Assembly: GCA_015488115.1 (NCBI GenBank)
Contig: WFOK01000070.1
Span: forward strand, 1-64,000
DNA from: Mariprofundaceae bacterium
GTDB taxonomy: Bacteria; Pseudomonadota; Zetaproteobacteria; Mariprofundales; Mariprofundaceae
Reading direction: 5' to 3'
DNA length: 64,000 nt
Shown: positions 24,666 to 33,323 of the stretch, one piece after another
Position numbering within the stretch: the stretch's first letter is position 1
Layout of the letters: every line of letters starts with the position of its first letter
Notes under the pieces: generated by a model
Databases searched by the model: none
What the model saw: the letters and a program-made list of their open reading frames with translations, nothing else
What the model was told of the DNA's origin: nothing
Program-made: the position numbers and the translations under genes

Positions 24666-26014
24666 GCTCGCGAATCCTTATCATGCCCCAGGAGCGCGCG
24701 CATCAGTCCGGCTGCCTTGTGTTCGGTTTCCCGCAACTCATGCACCGGATCGGAGTCGGCCACAATGCCGGCGCCGGCCGCCCAGCAAAGCCGATCATGA
24801 TGATGCCAGAATGTTCGGATCAGAATGTTCATGTCCGCACGACCATCCCAAGAGGAATAGCCGATGCCGCCGGTATAGGGCCCCCTTCCCTGCGGCTCAA
24901 GCTCATGAATGATCTCCATGCAGCGAACCTTTGGACACCCGGTAATGGTACCGCCCGGAAACATCGCCCGGAAGACATCGACAAGGTTGCAGCCTTTGCG
25001 CAAACGCCCGCGGACATTGGACACGATATGCTGAACGGTCGCGTAGCATTCAATGCTCATGCATTCATCGACATGCACGCTGCCATGCTCACAGACCCGC
25101 CCCAGGTCATTTCTTTCCAAGTCGACAAGCATGATATGTTCGGCCCGTTCCTTTTCGGACAGCAGCAACTCCCGCCGCAGTGCCTCATCATGCTCGCCCG
25201 CTCCCCGCTTCCTCGTCCCGGCAATGGGACGGGTGGAAACCCAGCCCTCGGCATCGATGTGAAAAAGGCGTTCGGGAGAAGACGACAGAATCGTCAACCC
25301 TCCGAAAGGAGCCTGCGGCATGTGCAACCAGGCTGAAAACGGCGCTGGATTCGAACGCCGAAGCCGGGCATAAAGGCTTGGCAAGCCCTTTCTATGTGTC
25401 CAGGGACAGGACCAGTAGCGGGCAATATTGGCCTGAAAGACATCCCCCGCCGCAATGTAGTCCCGAACCCTGCGAACCGCCTCGACATAGGAGTTCCGCC
25501 CGTTTTCCTCGCGAGGCCAGCCGGTGGTTCGCACCAGTTCCGGCTCATGCACTGGCGATCCGTCCAAGGACAAAAGCTCGGATTCGACAAAGGCCATCGT
25601 CGGGCTATCGACGGCAGCAACATGAACCGTGCCCGAAGGCTCAAAGCAAAGGGAAAAAGCGGGCCTGTGACGCCAAAGCAGAAGCCCGCCGGGAACGCTT
25701 TTCGGAGCCGGCAGACAATCCTCGACCAAGCATGCCGCTTCATAAGCGGCATACCAGATGCTGAAAACGCAAGGATTGTCCCGATATCGCTTTCTCGCAT
25801 GCTCCTCGTGCCACCATTGGTCAAGAAACCGCTCTCGTTCAGCCCGGGTTGACGACGCGGCAAGATATTCCGTTTCTCCGGCGCTCGAAATCAGAAAGCT
25901 TCGACCCGTTCCGCGCGGGTCTTCGAGAAGAGCCGCAAACACGCTGGGACGGAATGAAAAAAGGCCGTGGGCCGAAAGCCCACAGCCAGCAAGTTCAAAC
26001 CTGTGGTACAACAC
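24662..26014 (-). CDS. pabB: Aminodeoxychorismate synthase component I (PabB-like)
   Basis: This is a chorismate-binding enzyme of 450 residues. The catalytic half shows SSPERLFHI, RPIAGTRKRG, RRELLLSEKERAEHIMLVDLERNDLGRVC, YATVQHIVSNVRG, PGGTITGCPKVRCMEIIHELE and GPYTGGIGYSSWDG near the end. PabB uses glutamine-derived ammonia to make 4-amino-4-deoxychorismate for folate. TrpE is the alternative; the PIAGTRKRG form and the lack of trp genes favour PabB. Start is a GTG (26014), 11 nt after fabF, without a clear ribosome site. No amidotransferase subunit is adjacent. Confidence 0.83.
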   Translation of the reverse strand: MLYHRFELAGCGLSAHGLFSFRPSVFAALLEDPRGTGRSFLISSAGETEYLAASSTRAERERFLDQWWHEEHARKRYRDNPCVFSIWYAAYEAACLVEDCLPAPKSVPGGLLLWRHRPAFSLCFEPSGTVHVAAVDSPTMAFVESELLSLDGSPVHEPELVRTTGWPREENGRNSYVEAVRRVRDYIAAGDVFQANIARYWSCPWTHRKGLPSLYARLRRSNPAPFSAWLHMPQAPFGGLTILSSSPERLFHIDAEGWVSTRPIAGTRKRGAGEHDEALRRELLLSEKERAEHIMLVDLERNDLGRVCEHGSVHVDECMSIECYATVQHIVSNVRGRLRKGCNLVDVFRAMFPGGTITGCPKVRCMEIIHELEPQGRGPYTGGIGYSSWDGRADMNILIRTFWHHHDRLCWAAGAGIVADSDPVHELRETEHKAAGLMRALLGHDKDSRA

Positions 26015-26024
26015 AGGACAGCGG

Positions 26025-27269
26025 TCAGGAAAATTTTCGAATCACAACAGAGGCATTCGTGCCACCGAAGCCGAACGAATTGGAGATCGCAACCCGGATA
26101 GGATGCTCACGCGCCGTATGCGGCACATAATCCAGGTCACATTCCGGATCCTGGTTGTCCAGGTTGATCGTCGGTGGCACAACGCCATGGTGAACCGCTA
26201 GCACGGAGAAAGCCGCCTCGATGCCGCCAGCGGCCCCAAGCAGATGACCAGTCATCGATTTTGAGGACGAAACCATCAGCTTATAGGCATGATCGCCGAA
26301 CACGGCCTTGATCCCTTCGGTCTCGGCCTTGTCGCCGGCAGGCGTGGAGGTTCCATGTGCATTGATGTAGTCCACCTCGTCCGGCGCAATGCAAGCGCGC
26401 TCAAGCGCCATTCTCATACACCGGGCCCCGCCCTCGCCACCTGGCGCAGGCGCGGTCATGTGGTAGGCATCACCGGACATGCCATAGCCGATGATTTCCG
26501 CCAGAATCTCCGCACCGCGGGCTTTTGCCGATTCGAGAGACTCAAGCACCAGCACGCCGGCCCCTTCCCCCATGACGAAGCCGTCCCTGTCGACATCCCA
26601 TGGCCGGGACGCCCTTTCGGGCTCGTCATTGCGCGTGGACAGGGCCTTCGAGGCACAAAAGCCACCGATGCCGAGTTCACAGATGCATGCCTCGGAACCA
26701 CCGGCGATCATCGCATCGGCATCCCCCCGCGCGATGATGCTGAAGGCATCGCCAATGGCATGCGTACCCGTGGCGCAGGCGGTCACTGTTGCCGAATTCG
26801 GCCCCTTGGCACCTGTGCGCATGGAAACCCATCCCGAGATCATATTGATGATCGTCTGAGGAATGAAAAACGGAGAAATCTTCTTTCTGCCCGCCGCCTC
26901 GTACGCACGCATGGTGCGTTCGATCATGGGCAGCCCACCGATGCCGGAGCCGATGATCACGCCCACGCGCTCGGCATTGTCCTCATGGATCTCCAGACCT
27001 GACTGCGCAAGCGCCATATCCGCCGCAGCCACGCCGTACTGGATGAATACATCCATCTTGCGGGCATCCTTGCGATTGATGTAATCCTCCACCTGGAAGT
27101 CCTGAACCTCACCGGCAATCGTGCACGGCATCCCTGCCGCCTCTGCATCAAACCGTGTAATCCGCCGGATGCCCGAACGGCCCGCAACCAGATTGTTCCA
27201 CGATAGATCGGTGCCGGTACCGAGTGGGGTCACCAGCCCGATACCGGTCACAACGACACGTTGCTGCAT
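26025..27269 (-). CDS. fabF: 3-oxoacyl-ACP synthase II
   Basis: FabF elongates fatty acids by condensing malonyl-ACP with acyl-ACP. The Cys-His-His triad is seen in VTACATGTHAIG (near residue 165), INAHGTSTPAGD and KSMTGHLLGAAGG; GSGIGG and FGFGGTNAS are also typical. The 414-residue length is standard. It is separated from acpP by 11 nt and lies at the downstream end of the fab cluster, followed by pabB and the acyltransferase. Confidence 0.96.
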   Translation of the reverse strand: MQQRVVVTGIGLVTPLGTGTDLSWNNLVAGRSGIRRITRFDAEAAGMPCTIAGEVQDFQVEDYINRKDARKMDVFIQYGVAAADMALAQSGLEIHEDNAERVGVIIGSGIGGLPMIERTMRAYEAAGRKKISPFFIPQTIINMISGWVSMRTGAKGPNSATVTACATGTHAIGDAFSIIARGDADAMIAGGSEACICELGIGGFCASKALSTRNDEPERASRPWDVDRDGFVMGEGAGVLVLESLESAKARGAEILAEIIGYGMSGDAYHMTAPAPGGEGGARCMRMALERACIAPDEVDYINAHGTSTPAGDKAETEGIKAVFGDHAYKLMVSSSKSMTGHLLGAAGGIEAAFSVLAVHHGVVPPTINLDNQDPECDLDYVPHTAREHPIRVAISNSFGFGGTNASVVIRKFS

Positions 27270-27280
27270 GGATGACCTAC

Positions 27281-27520
27281 TTATTCGGCCTTGGCAGCGA
27301 TATAGTCAATGGCATTCTGCACGCTCTGGATCTTTTCGGCGTCCTCGTCGGGAATCTCAATGCCAAACTCTTCCTCGAAGGCCATGACCAACTCAACCGT
27401 ATCCAGGGAATCCGCGCCAAGATCATCCACGAAGGAAGAATCCGGGTTGATCTCGCTTTCATCGACGTTGAGCTGATCAGCTACGATCTTGATAACTTTG
27501 GCTTCAATTTCTGCAGACAT
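27281..27520 (-). CDS. acpP: Acyl carrier protein
   Basis: This is a 79-residue acidic protein with the phosphopantetheine serine in [20 protein letters not shown]. It carries growing acyl chains for FabD, F, G, H and Z and for LpxA/LpxD, all encoded in this window. GGGAGG precedes the ATG by 6 bases. An 88-bp gap before it, longer than any other in this cluster, may hold an additional promoter for the high level of ACP normally needed. Confidence 0.97.
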   Translation of the reverse strand: MSAEIEAKVIKIVADQLNVDESEINPDSSFVDDLGADSLDTVELVMAFEEEFGIEIPDEDAEKIQSVQNAIDYIAAKAE

Positions 27521-27608
27521 CTAGTCCTCCCATAAAAAATTACGCGGCTTCTACCATAGGCATGAACGCCGCACAAGTCCCGGCTCCACAAGGTGCATGC
27601 GGAACCGC
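27521..27608 (-). promoter_or_regulatory. fabG-acpP gap with a possible internal promoter
   Basis: Reading leftward, TTGTGC and TAGAAG lie 17 bp apart in the middle of this gap. Each matches its consensus only moderately (about 4 of 6). An AT-rich tract (AATTTTTTAT) and a strong ribosome site (GGGAGG) follow. An internal acpP promoter is plausible because ACP is needed in excess, but the sequence evidence is weak. Confidence 0.3.
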
Positions 27609-28349
27609 CTACATATACATGCCTCCATTGACATGTATGACCTGCCCCGTGATATAGCCCGCCGAATCACTGGCCAGAAAGGCCACTGCAGCCGCGACGT
27701 CATCGGCCGAGCCCAACCGACCCAGCGGGATCTGTTCCGCCAGCTTGGTCTGCGCCTCCTCACCCAGTTCAGCAGTCATGTCGGTCGCGATAAAGCCCGG
27801 AGCAACGGCATTGACCGTAATGCCGCGAGAACCCACTTCCTTGGCCAGAGAACGGGTCATCGCATCAATGCCACCCTTGCTCGCACAATAGTTCAGCTGC
27901 CCCGGGTTCCCCATGGATGCGACCACGGATGAAATATTGATGATTCGGCCATGCCTTGCCCGCATCATGGGCTTGAGAACTGCCTGGGATGCATAGAACA
28001 CAGAGGAAAGATTGGTCGCAATCACTTGGTTCCAGTCTTCCTCCTTCATGCGCATGGCAAGATTGTCCCTCGTGATACCGGCATTGTTCACCAGCACATC
28101 GATGCGACCGAAACGCTTCAGGGTTTCCTGGACGAAATCCAGCACCTGCTGACGATCCGAAACATCAACCGCACGAGCCAGCACATCGCAGCCATGCTCT
28201 TCAGACAGTCGTGCCGCAGCATCTTCGATGGTCTGCTTTCGGGTGCCGCATATGGCCAGGTCATGTCCCTGGCCGGCAAGCCTGCGCGCAATGGCATACC
28301 CGATGCCGCGACTGGCTCCAGTCACGATGGATACACGTCGTTCACTCAT
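27609..28349 (-). CDS. fabG: 3-oxoacyl-ACP reductase
   Basis: This is a short-chain dehydrogenase of 246 residues that reduces 3-oxoacyl-ACP with NADPH. The nucleotide-binding motif TGASRGIGYAIA is at the start, NNAGITRDNL in the middle, and the catalytic Ser plus YCASKGG (Tyr-x3-Lys) near residue 153. VNAVAPGFIATDMT is also characteristic of FabG. The ATG overlaps the fabD stop (ATGA). Confidence 0.96.
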   Translation of the reverse strand: MSERRVSIVTGASRGIGYAIARRLAGQGHDLAICGTRKQTIEDAAARLSEEHGCDVLARAVDVSDRQQVLDFVQETLKRFGRIDVLVNNAGITRDNLAMRMKEEDWNQVIATNLSSVFYASQAVLKPMMRARHGRIINISSVVASMGNPGQLNYCASKGGIDAMTRSLAKEVGSRGITVNAVAPGFIATDMTAELGEEAQTKLAEQIPLGRLGSADDVAAAVAFLASDSAGYITGQVIHVNGGMYM

Positions 28350-29296
28350 GCCTGAACATCCTCCTTGAGGGCCTCCAATGCCCGTCCAAACTCATCCCGC
28401 GAAGCCGTCGAATAAACAGGCACACGCCGGTCAATGCGCCGGATCAGTCCACCAAGCACCTTGCCCGGTCCCATCTCCACCACCGAGACGGCCGTTTCGG
28501 ATATTAGCCGTTGAATCGACTCCGTCCAACGAACCGGTGATACGAGTTGCCTGGCAAGGGCCGACCGAATCTCATGCACCTCCCGCAATGGCCTCGCCTC
28601 GGCATTGCTCCATACGGCATAGAAGGGCTCTCGCATGCTAACGGTCGACAATCTGTCGATCATGGCCTCGGCAGCCTTCTGCATCAATGGCGTATGAGAA
28701 GGAACGCTGACCGCCAGTTTCAGGGCTCGCCGGGCTCCCGCCTGCCTCGCCAGCTCGATCACCCGCTCCACCGCTTCGGCATGCCCCGCTACGACAAGCT
28801 GTCCCGGGCAATTGTAATTGGCCGGCCATACCCGAGCACTCGGCGAACTTGCCTGCTCGCACAATTGCTCCACAACCTGGTCCTCAAGTCCAAGCACGGC
28901 GGCCATGCTACCCATGCCTTCAGGAACAGCCTCATTCATGACCTTGCCCCGAAAGGCCACAAGCGCCAGGGCCTCGGGGAAACCGAACACACCGGCTGCG
29001 ACAAGGGCGCTGTATTCACCCAAGGAATGCCCCAAAACATGTGCTGGCCGAGGACCGCCTCTTTGTTCCCAGAGTCTCAGCAGGGCCACCGACGCCGTCA
29101 GCAGGGCCGGTTGCGTGTATTCGGTCCTGTTCAGCTTGTCATCCGGGTTCTCGGCAATTAGCCGACCCATGTCATAGCCCAGCGCATCAGATGCCTCTTC
29201 CAGCGTTGTCCTGACCACATCCTGGTCCATGAAGGCATCCAGCATGCCGGCGCTCTGAGACCCCTGTCCCGGGAAAAGCAATGCAAGCGATGTCAC
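28346..29296 (-). CDS. fabD: Malonyl-CoA:ACP transacylase
   Basis: FabD loads malonyl groups onto ACP. It opens with LALLFPGQGSQSAGM, has the nucleophile elbow GHSLGEYSALVAAG near residue 90, and the catalytic His region SVPSHTPLM. The GTG at 29296 is preferred: AAGGAG lies 8 bases upstream, it shares GTGA with the fabH stop, and the protein then starts with the family-typical strand. The resulting 316 residues fit the family. Confidence 0.94.
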   Translation of the reverse strand: MTSLALLFPGQGSQSAGMLDAFMDQDVVRTTLEEASDALGYDMGRLIAENPDDKLNRTEYTQPALLTASVALLRLWEQRGGPRPAHVLGHSLGEYSALVAAGVFGFPEALALVAFRGKVMNEAVPEGMGSMAAVLGLEDQVVEQLCEQASSPSARVWPANYNCPGQLVVAGHAEAVERVIELARQAGARRALKLAVSVPSHTPLMQKAAEAMIDRLSTVSMREPFYAVWSNAEARPLREVHEIRSALARQLVSPVRWTESIQRLISETAVSVVEMGPGKVLGGLIRRIDRRVPVYSTASRDEFGRALEALKEDVQA

Positions 29297-30318
29297 CCCT
29301 TCTTCTCCTTGCTCCATCGAATAAGGTTCGCCCCCCAGGCAAAACCGCCCGCAAAGGCCTCCAGCAAAACCAACTGCCCCGGCTCCAGGCATCCCTTGCG
29401 ATAAAGTTCATTGAGCGCCAAAGGAACGCTTGCCGAGGATGTGTTGCCATGGTACTGCACGGTCTGGGCCACCCTGTCCATGCTCATGCCAAGCTTTCGT
29501 GCTGTTGCCCGAATGATGCGGATATTGGCCTGATGAGGCACCAGCCAGTCAACATCCCTGCTGTGGAATCCGTATTTCCGAAGAATCTCCACAACGACTT
29601 CCCCGAGTTTCGTGACCGCAACCCGGAACACTTCATTGCCCTTCATCTCAATGGCGGCAATGCCGGCAGCATCGGTGGAGAAATCGATTCCTTCGGTGTG
29701 AAAGGCATCCGGGGTCGCATGCTCATGCGGATGCTCGGCCTTCAAAAGATCCCGATAGGAACCATCCGCATGAAGGATGGATCCGATGACGCCGCCCTCC
29801 TGCTCCCTGCCTTCAATCACGACCGCGCCCGCACCGTCGCCGAAAAGAACGCAGGTACTGCGATCCCTCCAGTCGATGATGCGGCTCATGGCCTCCGCGC
29901 CAACCAACAAGACGCGGCGAAACATACCGGCCCGAATCATGCAATCGGCCTGGGCCAGGCCATAGATGAACCCCGAGCAAACGGCCTGGATATCCCAAGC
30001 GGGAAAATCCTTGCCGCCAAGCTTGGCCTGGAGAATCGTGGCCGTGGCCGGAAAAATCATGTCGGGCGTGGTTGTCGCCACAATCAGCGCATCGATATCT
30101 CCAATGTCGATGTTCGCATCGGCAAGTGCCCGGGATGCTGCCTGGGCAGCCATGTCCGACGTGGCTTCTTCTTTTGCAATGATATGTCTCTGACGGATGC
30201 CGGTGCGTTCCCTGATCCATTCGTCCGAGGTATCAACCACCCGCTCGAGGTCTGCATTGGTCAGGATGCGCTCGGGAAGATAGGCGCCAAGTCCGATGAT
30301 GTGCGAATGCATGCTCAT
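29293..30318 (-). CDS. fabH: 3-oxoacyl-ACP synthase III
   Basis: FabH starts fatty-acid synthesis from acetyl-CoA and malonyl-ACP. The Cys-His-Asn triad is in AVCSGFIYGL (near residue 113), VPHQANIRI and YHGNTSSASVPLAL. RTGIRQRH is the usual N-terminal motif. The start at 30318 overlaps the plsX stop by ATGA and gives 341 residues, close to the normal 320-330; an ATG two codons later is also possible. Confidence 0.95.
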   Translation of the reverse strand: MSMHSHIIGLGAYLPERILTNADLERVVDTSDEWIRERTGIRQRHIIAKEEATSDMAAQAASRALADANIDIGDIDALIVATTTPDMIFPATATILQAKLGGKDFPAWDIQAVCSGFIYGLAQADCMIRAGMFRRVLLVGAEAMSRIIDWRDRSTCVLFGDGAGAVVIEGREQEGGVIGSILHADGSYRDLLKAEHPHEHATPDAFHTEGIDFSTDAAGIAAIEMKGNEVFRVAVTKLGEVVVEILRKYGFHSRDVDWLVPHQANIRIIRATARKLGMSMDRVAQTVQYHGNTSSASVPLALNELYRKGCLEPGQLVLLEAFAGGFAWGANLIRWSKEKKG

Positions 30319-31358
30319 GAAGTGTGCCACTGGCTCATGATCTCGTTGATGCGGGAAAGCAGGCCCTCCCTGACCTCGCGATGAGCAACGCCGATGGCAT
30401 TGGCCAGGCCGGAAGCGTCCGCAGAGCCATGACTCTTGACCACCACACCATTCAGGCCAAGCAATGGAGCCCCATTGTACCTCGAAGGATTCACCTTGTC
30501 CTTGAAACGATTCAGGGCCGGCCTTGCAAGCCATGCACCAAGCTTGGAACGCATTCCGGACAACAGGGCATCCTTCATATTGTCGGCCAGGAACCTGGCC
30601 GTGCCCTCCATGGTCTTCAGCGCAACATTGCCCACGAAGCCATCACAGACGACAACATCAACCTCTGCGGAAAAAAGATCCGTTCCTTCGACATTACCGA
30701 TGAATTCGATCGGCGAATCGGCCAACTCGTTTGCGGCCACCTTGACCACATCCGTGCCTTTGATGTCCTCGCTGCCGATATTCAGCAGACCGACCCTCGG
30801 CCGGGACAGATGCTCGGCCGTCTGCATGTAGCATGAGCCCATGAGGGCAAACTGCACCAGATGATCCGAAGTGCAGTCGACATTGGCGCCGACATCCAGA
30901 AACAGCGTCCGCGTGTCCTGTCTGGCGGGAATCAGCGAGGCGATGGCAGGGCGGTCGATGCCCGTGATCGTCTTCAGGATCAGCTTTGAAATGGCCATCA
31001 AGGCTCCAGTATTGCCTGCACTAACAAAGGCGTCCCATTTGCCGTCCCGAACCTGCCGGACCCCCACATGAATGGACGAACGCTTCTTGCGCCGAACGGC
31101 AACAGCAGGCGAATCGCCCATTTCGATGACATCCTGACTGGGAACCAATTCAACCCTGGCCTCCAGCCCCCTTTCCCGCAGGGATGGAGCTATGACCTCC
31201 TCAAGGCCCACGAGGCCGAACATCACGCCAGCAAGCTCCCGCCGCTCCAGCGCCAGGGCCAGCGCGTCCAGCACCACCCCCGGAGCATGGTCACCGCCAT
31301 GGGCATCAACCAATATGCGGATTGCTCCGGTCAAGGAAACCGGCCCCATGGATGGCAT
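30315..31358 (-). CDS. plsX: Phosphate acyltransferase PlsX
   Basis: PlsX makes acyl-phosphate from acyl-ACP to feed phospholipid synthesis. It shows VDAHGGDHAP near the start (DAMGGD in most members), VSAGNTGALMA, DVGANVDC, NIGSEDIKGTD and CDGFVGNVALKTMEG. The 347-residue length is standard. It lies between rpmF and fabH, the common proteobacterial order; the start could be the ATG at 31358 or that at 31349. Confidence 0.95.
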   Translation of the reverse strand: MPSMGPVSLTGAIRILVDAHGGDHAPGVVLDALALALERRELAGVMFGLVGLEEVIAPSLRERGLEARVELVPSQDVIEMGDSPAVAVRRKKRSSIHVGVRQVRDGKWDAFVSAGNTGALMAISKLILKTITGIDRPAIASLIPARQDTRTLFLDVGANVDCTSDHLVQFALMGSCYMQTAEHLSRPRVGLLNIGSEDIKGTDVVKVAANELADSPIEFIGNVEGTDLFSAEVDVVVCDGFVGNVALKTMEGTARFLADNMKDALLSGMRSKLGAWLARPALNRFKDKVNPSRYNGAPLLGLNGVVVKSHGSADASGLANAIGVAHREVREGLLSRINEIMSQWHTS

Positions 31359-31395
31359 GACATTTCAGCCTGCTTCGGCAGTGCAGAATGCCGAA

Positions 31396-31578
31396 TCAAA
31401 TTTCGCCGCTGCTCTTGACTTCGCGACCCTTGTAGAAGCCGCAATGCGGACATGCATGATGCGGCCGCATCATCTCGCCGCATTCAGGACACTCACTCAT
31501 GCCTGCGGGCACGATCCGGTCATGCGCGCGGCGCATGTTGCGCTTCGAGCTGCTCGTCTTCTTCTTTGGAACTGCCAT
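31396..31578 (-). CDS. rpmF: 50S ribosomal protein L32
   Basis: This is a 60-residue basic protein beginning [19 protein letters not shown]. It has a zinc ribbon [18 protein letters not shown], so this is the zinc-binding (C+) form of L32. GAGGAG lies 8 bases before the ATG. It follows yceD by 26 nt, as in many bacteria, and precedes plsX. Confidence 0.96.
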   Translation of the reverse strand: MAVPKKKTSSSKRNMRRAHDRIVPAGMSECPECGEMMRPHHACPHCGFYKGREVKSSGEI

Positions 31579-31604
31579 GTTTTCTTCTCCTCACCTGGGG
31601 TGAA

Positions 31605-32135
31605 TCAATCATCCTTGCCAAAATCAAGCCGGCGAAGAATCGCAAATGGATGATCGTCGTCCATTTTCTCGCAGCGACACGATGACGCATTCAAGTCCAC
31701 GCCGCAACCGCTGCATAATCCGGCACAATCCTCGCGACAAACCACATCGCTGCGCCAAGAAAGCCAGATCTCCTCACACAGGATGTCCACCAGATTGATA
31801 TAACCCGGTGGTTCCAGCACATCATCCATGCGTTCGGACGGCTCCATGCCATCCAGTTGGAAATCGCGCTCCAGATCCCCGGCAACATGCCAGTCGAAGA
31901 CCCTCAAGCAGCGGCAACAACTCCGGCGAACGCATGCATGCCACTGACCCGTCAATCGATAGACCTGGCCCTTGTGGACCAGCGATCCCTTCCAGGCCAC
32001 ATCCCCAACCAGGCCATCAATGGCCTCGACGCCGCCTGCTGACGCCTCATGCATCTCCCTTGGGGAAATCAAGGTATCCCAAGAATACCCTCCCTCGGGA
32101 AGGTCCTGCAGTGTCAGTTCCCAGCGATGGCTCAC
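31605..32135 (-). CDS. yceD: DUF177 (YceD) family protein
   Basis: This is the gene usually found just upstream of rpmF, linked by genetics in other bacteria to 23S rRNA levels. The first half has the DUF177 pattern with LTGQWHACVRRSCCRCL. The C-terminal part carries more cysteine pairs (CREDCAGLCSGCGVDLN), suggesting metal binding. I choose the GTG at 32135 because GGAG lies 5 bases before it; the ATG at 32153 has no ribosome site and would sit only about 9 nt after the predicted transcription start. Confidence 0.87.
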   Translation of the reverse strand: MSHRWELTLQDLPEGGYSWDTLISPREMHEASAGGVEAIDGLVGDVAWKGSLVHKGQVYRLTGQWHACVRRSCCRCLRVFDWHVAGDLERDFQLDGMEPSERMDDVLEPPGYINLVDILCEEIWLSWRSDVVCREDCAGLCSGCGVDLNASSCRCEKMDDDHPFAILRRLDFGKDD

Positions 32136-32168
32136 GATGTCTCCATGGAACATCCGGATTGGCGGCGC

Positions 32169-32196
32169 ATTATGAAGTGTGCTGTTATGGGGTCAA
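32169..32196 (-). promoter_or_regulatory. Sigma-70-like promoter of the yceD-rpmF-plsX-fab operon
   Basis: Reading leftward, TTGACC (32196-32191, 5 of 6) is followed after 16 bp by CATAAT (32174-32169, 5 of 6). It is the strongest hexamer pair I found in the window. The TGA stop codon of lpxB lies inside the -35 hexamer. It would start transcription about 27 nt before the GTG start of yceD. Confidence 0.7.
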
Positions 32197-33323
32197 GCGC
32201 TGGCCAGTTCCCGGATCATGTCGACCACGGCAATAGCCGGATCACGCTGCCCGAGTCTGCCCCGCAGACGGTCAAAGGCGCGCAATTGGATATCGGCCTG
32301 ACCCGTTGATGCATCAAGCAAGCCATCCAGCACACGCATGACATTCTCCACCGTGCATGCCTCCTGAAGAAGCTCGGGCATGATGCCTCGGTCGTCCATG
32401 AGGATATTGGCCAGCCCGACATGGCGGACCTTCAGCAAGCGCCTGGCCAACAACGCCGTCAACGGTGAGGTCCGATAGACAAGCACGGCCGGCACCCCCC
32501 AAAGCGCCAACTCGAGTGTCGCGGTGCCGGACACTGCAACAGCAGCATCGACGCCACGCAATGAAAAGCCAGGCTCAGCCCTGTCCAGCATGCAAGCCCC
32601 GCGGGCCACCAAACCGGACAGGGCCTCCGGATCGATGCCACCTGCCCTCGGCACAATGATGCGGGGTCTCGCGGATCGCTGCTGCAGAAAACCGGCCACT
32701 TCCTCAAGCAGGTCGCCATGGCGGGCGAGCTCCTGGGGCCGGCTGCCGGGCAACAGGGCGACCACGGGCTGGCCATGCTCCGCGTCCACCCGCTGACGCA
32801 ATTGATCCGAGGTCCAACCCGTGGCACAGGCATGGGCTGATGGGTTCCCCACATAGATGGCCCTCAGGCCATGCCTGGCAAACCACTGCTCTTCAAACGG
32901 AAGAATCGAGGCTATGCGATCCTGTGAACGCCGGAGACGGCGCACGCGCCATGCGCCCCAGGCCCAGAGTTTCGGCGCTATGTATTGGATCACGGGGATT
33001 CCCATCCGCCTCAACGCCTCCCCCAGGTGCATATGGAAGCCCGGAAAATCAACCAGAACCGCCACATCAGGCCGGTGCCTTTTGCAATGATCCACAACGA
33101 GCCGCTTGATGTGGCGGATGCGGGAAAGCGAGCGAAGAACCTCGCTGACCCCCATGACATTCAGCGATTCCATGTGCTCAAGAGCAAGGCACCCCTGCTC
33201 CCTCAAGGCTGGCCCGAGGATCCCCTGGATCTGCGCCTCGGGCATCAGTGCTCGCAGTCTTCGGACCACGGCAGCAGCATGGATGTCGCCAGAAGCCTCA
33301 CCGACGCTGATCAGCACCCTCAT
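32193..33323 (-). CDS. lpxB: Lipid-A-disaccharide synthase
   Basis: LpxB joins lipid X and UDP-diacylglucosamine to the tetraacyl disaccharide. The GT-B enzyme opens with VLISVGEASGDIHAA. It has VDFPGFHMHL, APKLWAWG, LLPGSRPQE, the UDP-binding VSGTATLELALWG, and VYRTSPLTALLARRLLKVRHVGLANIL near the end. The 376-residue length is normal. It overlaps lpxI upstream by ATGA and ends the lipid A cluster; the next operon's promoter lies across its stop. Confidence 0.95.
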   Translation of the reverse strand: MRVLISVGEASGDIHAAAVVRRLRALMPEAQIQGILGPALREQGCLALEHMESLNVMGVSEVLRSLSRIRHIKRLVVDHCKRHRPDVAVLVDFPGFHMHLGEALRRMGIPVIQYIAPKLWAWGAWRVRRLRRSQDRIASILPFEEQWFARHGLRAIYVGNPSAHACATGWTSDQLRQRVDAEHGQPVVALLPGSRPQELARHGDLLEEVAGFLQQRSARPRIIVPRAGGIDPEALSGLVARGACMLDRAEPGFSLRGVDAAVAVSGTATLELALWGVPAVLVYRTSPLTALLARRLLKVRHVGLANILMDDRGIMPELLQEACTVENVMRVLDGLLDASTGQADIQLRAFDRLRGRLGQRDPAIAVVDMIRELASA

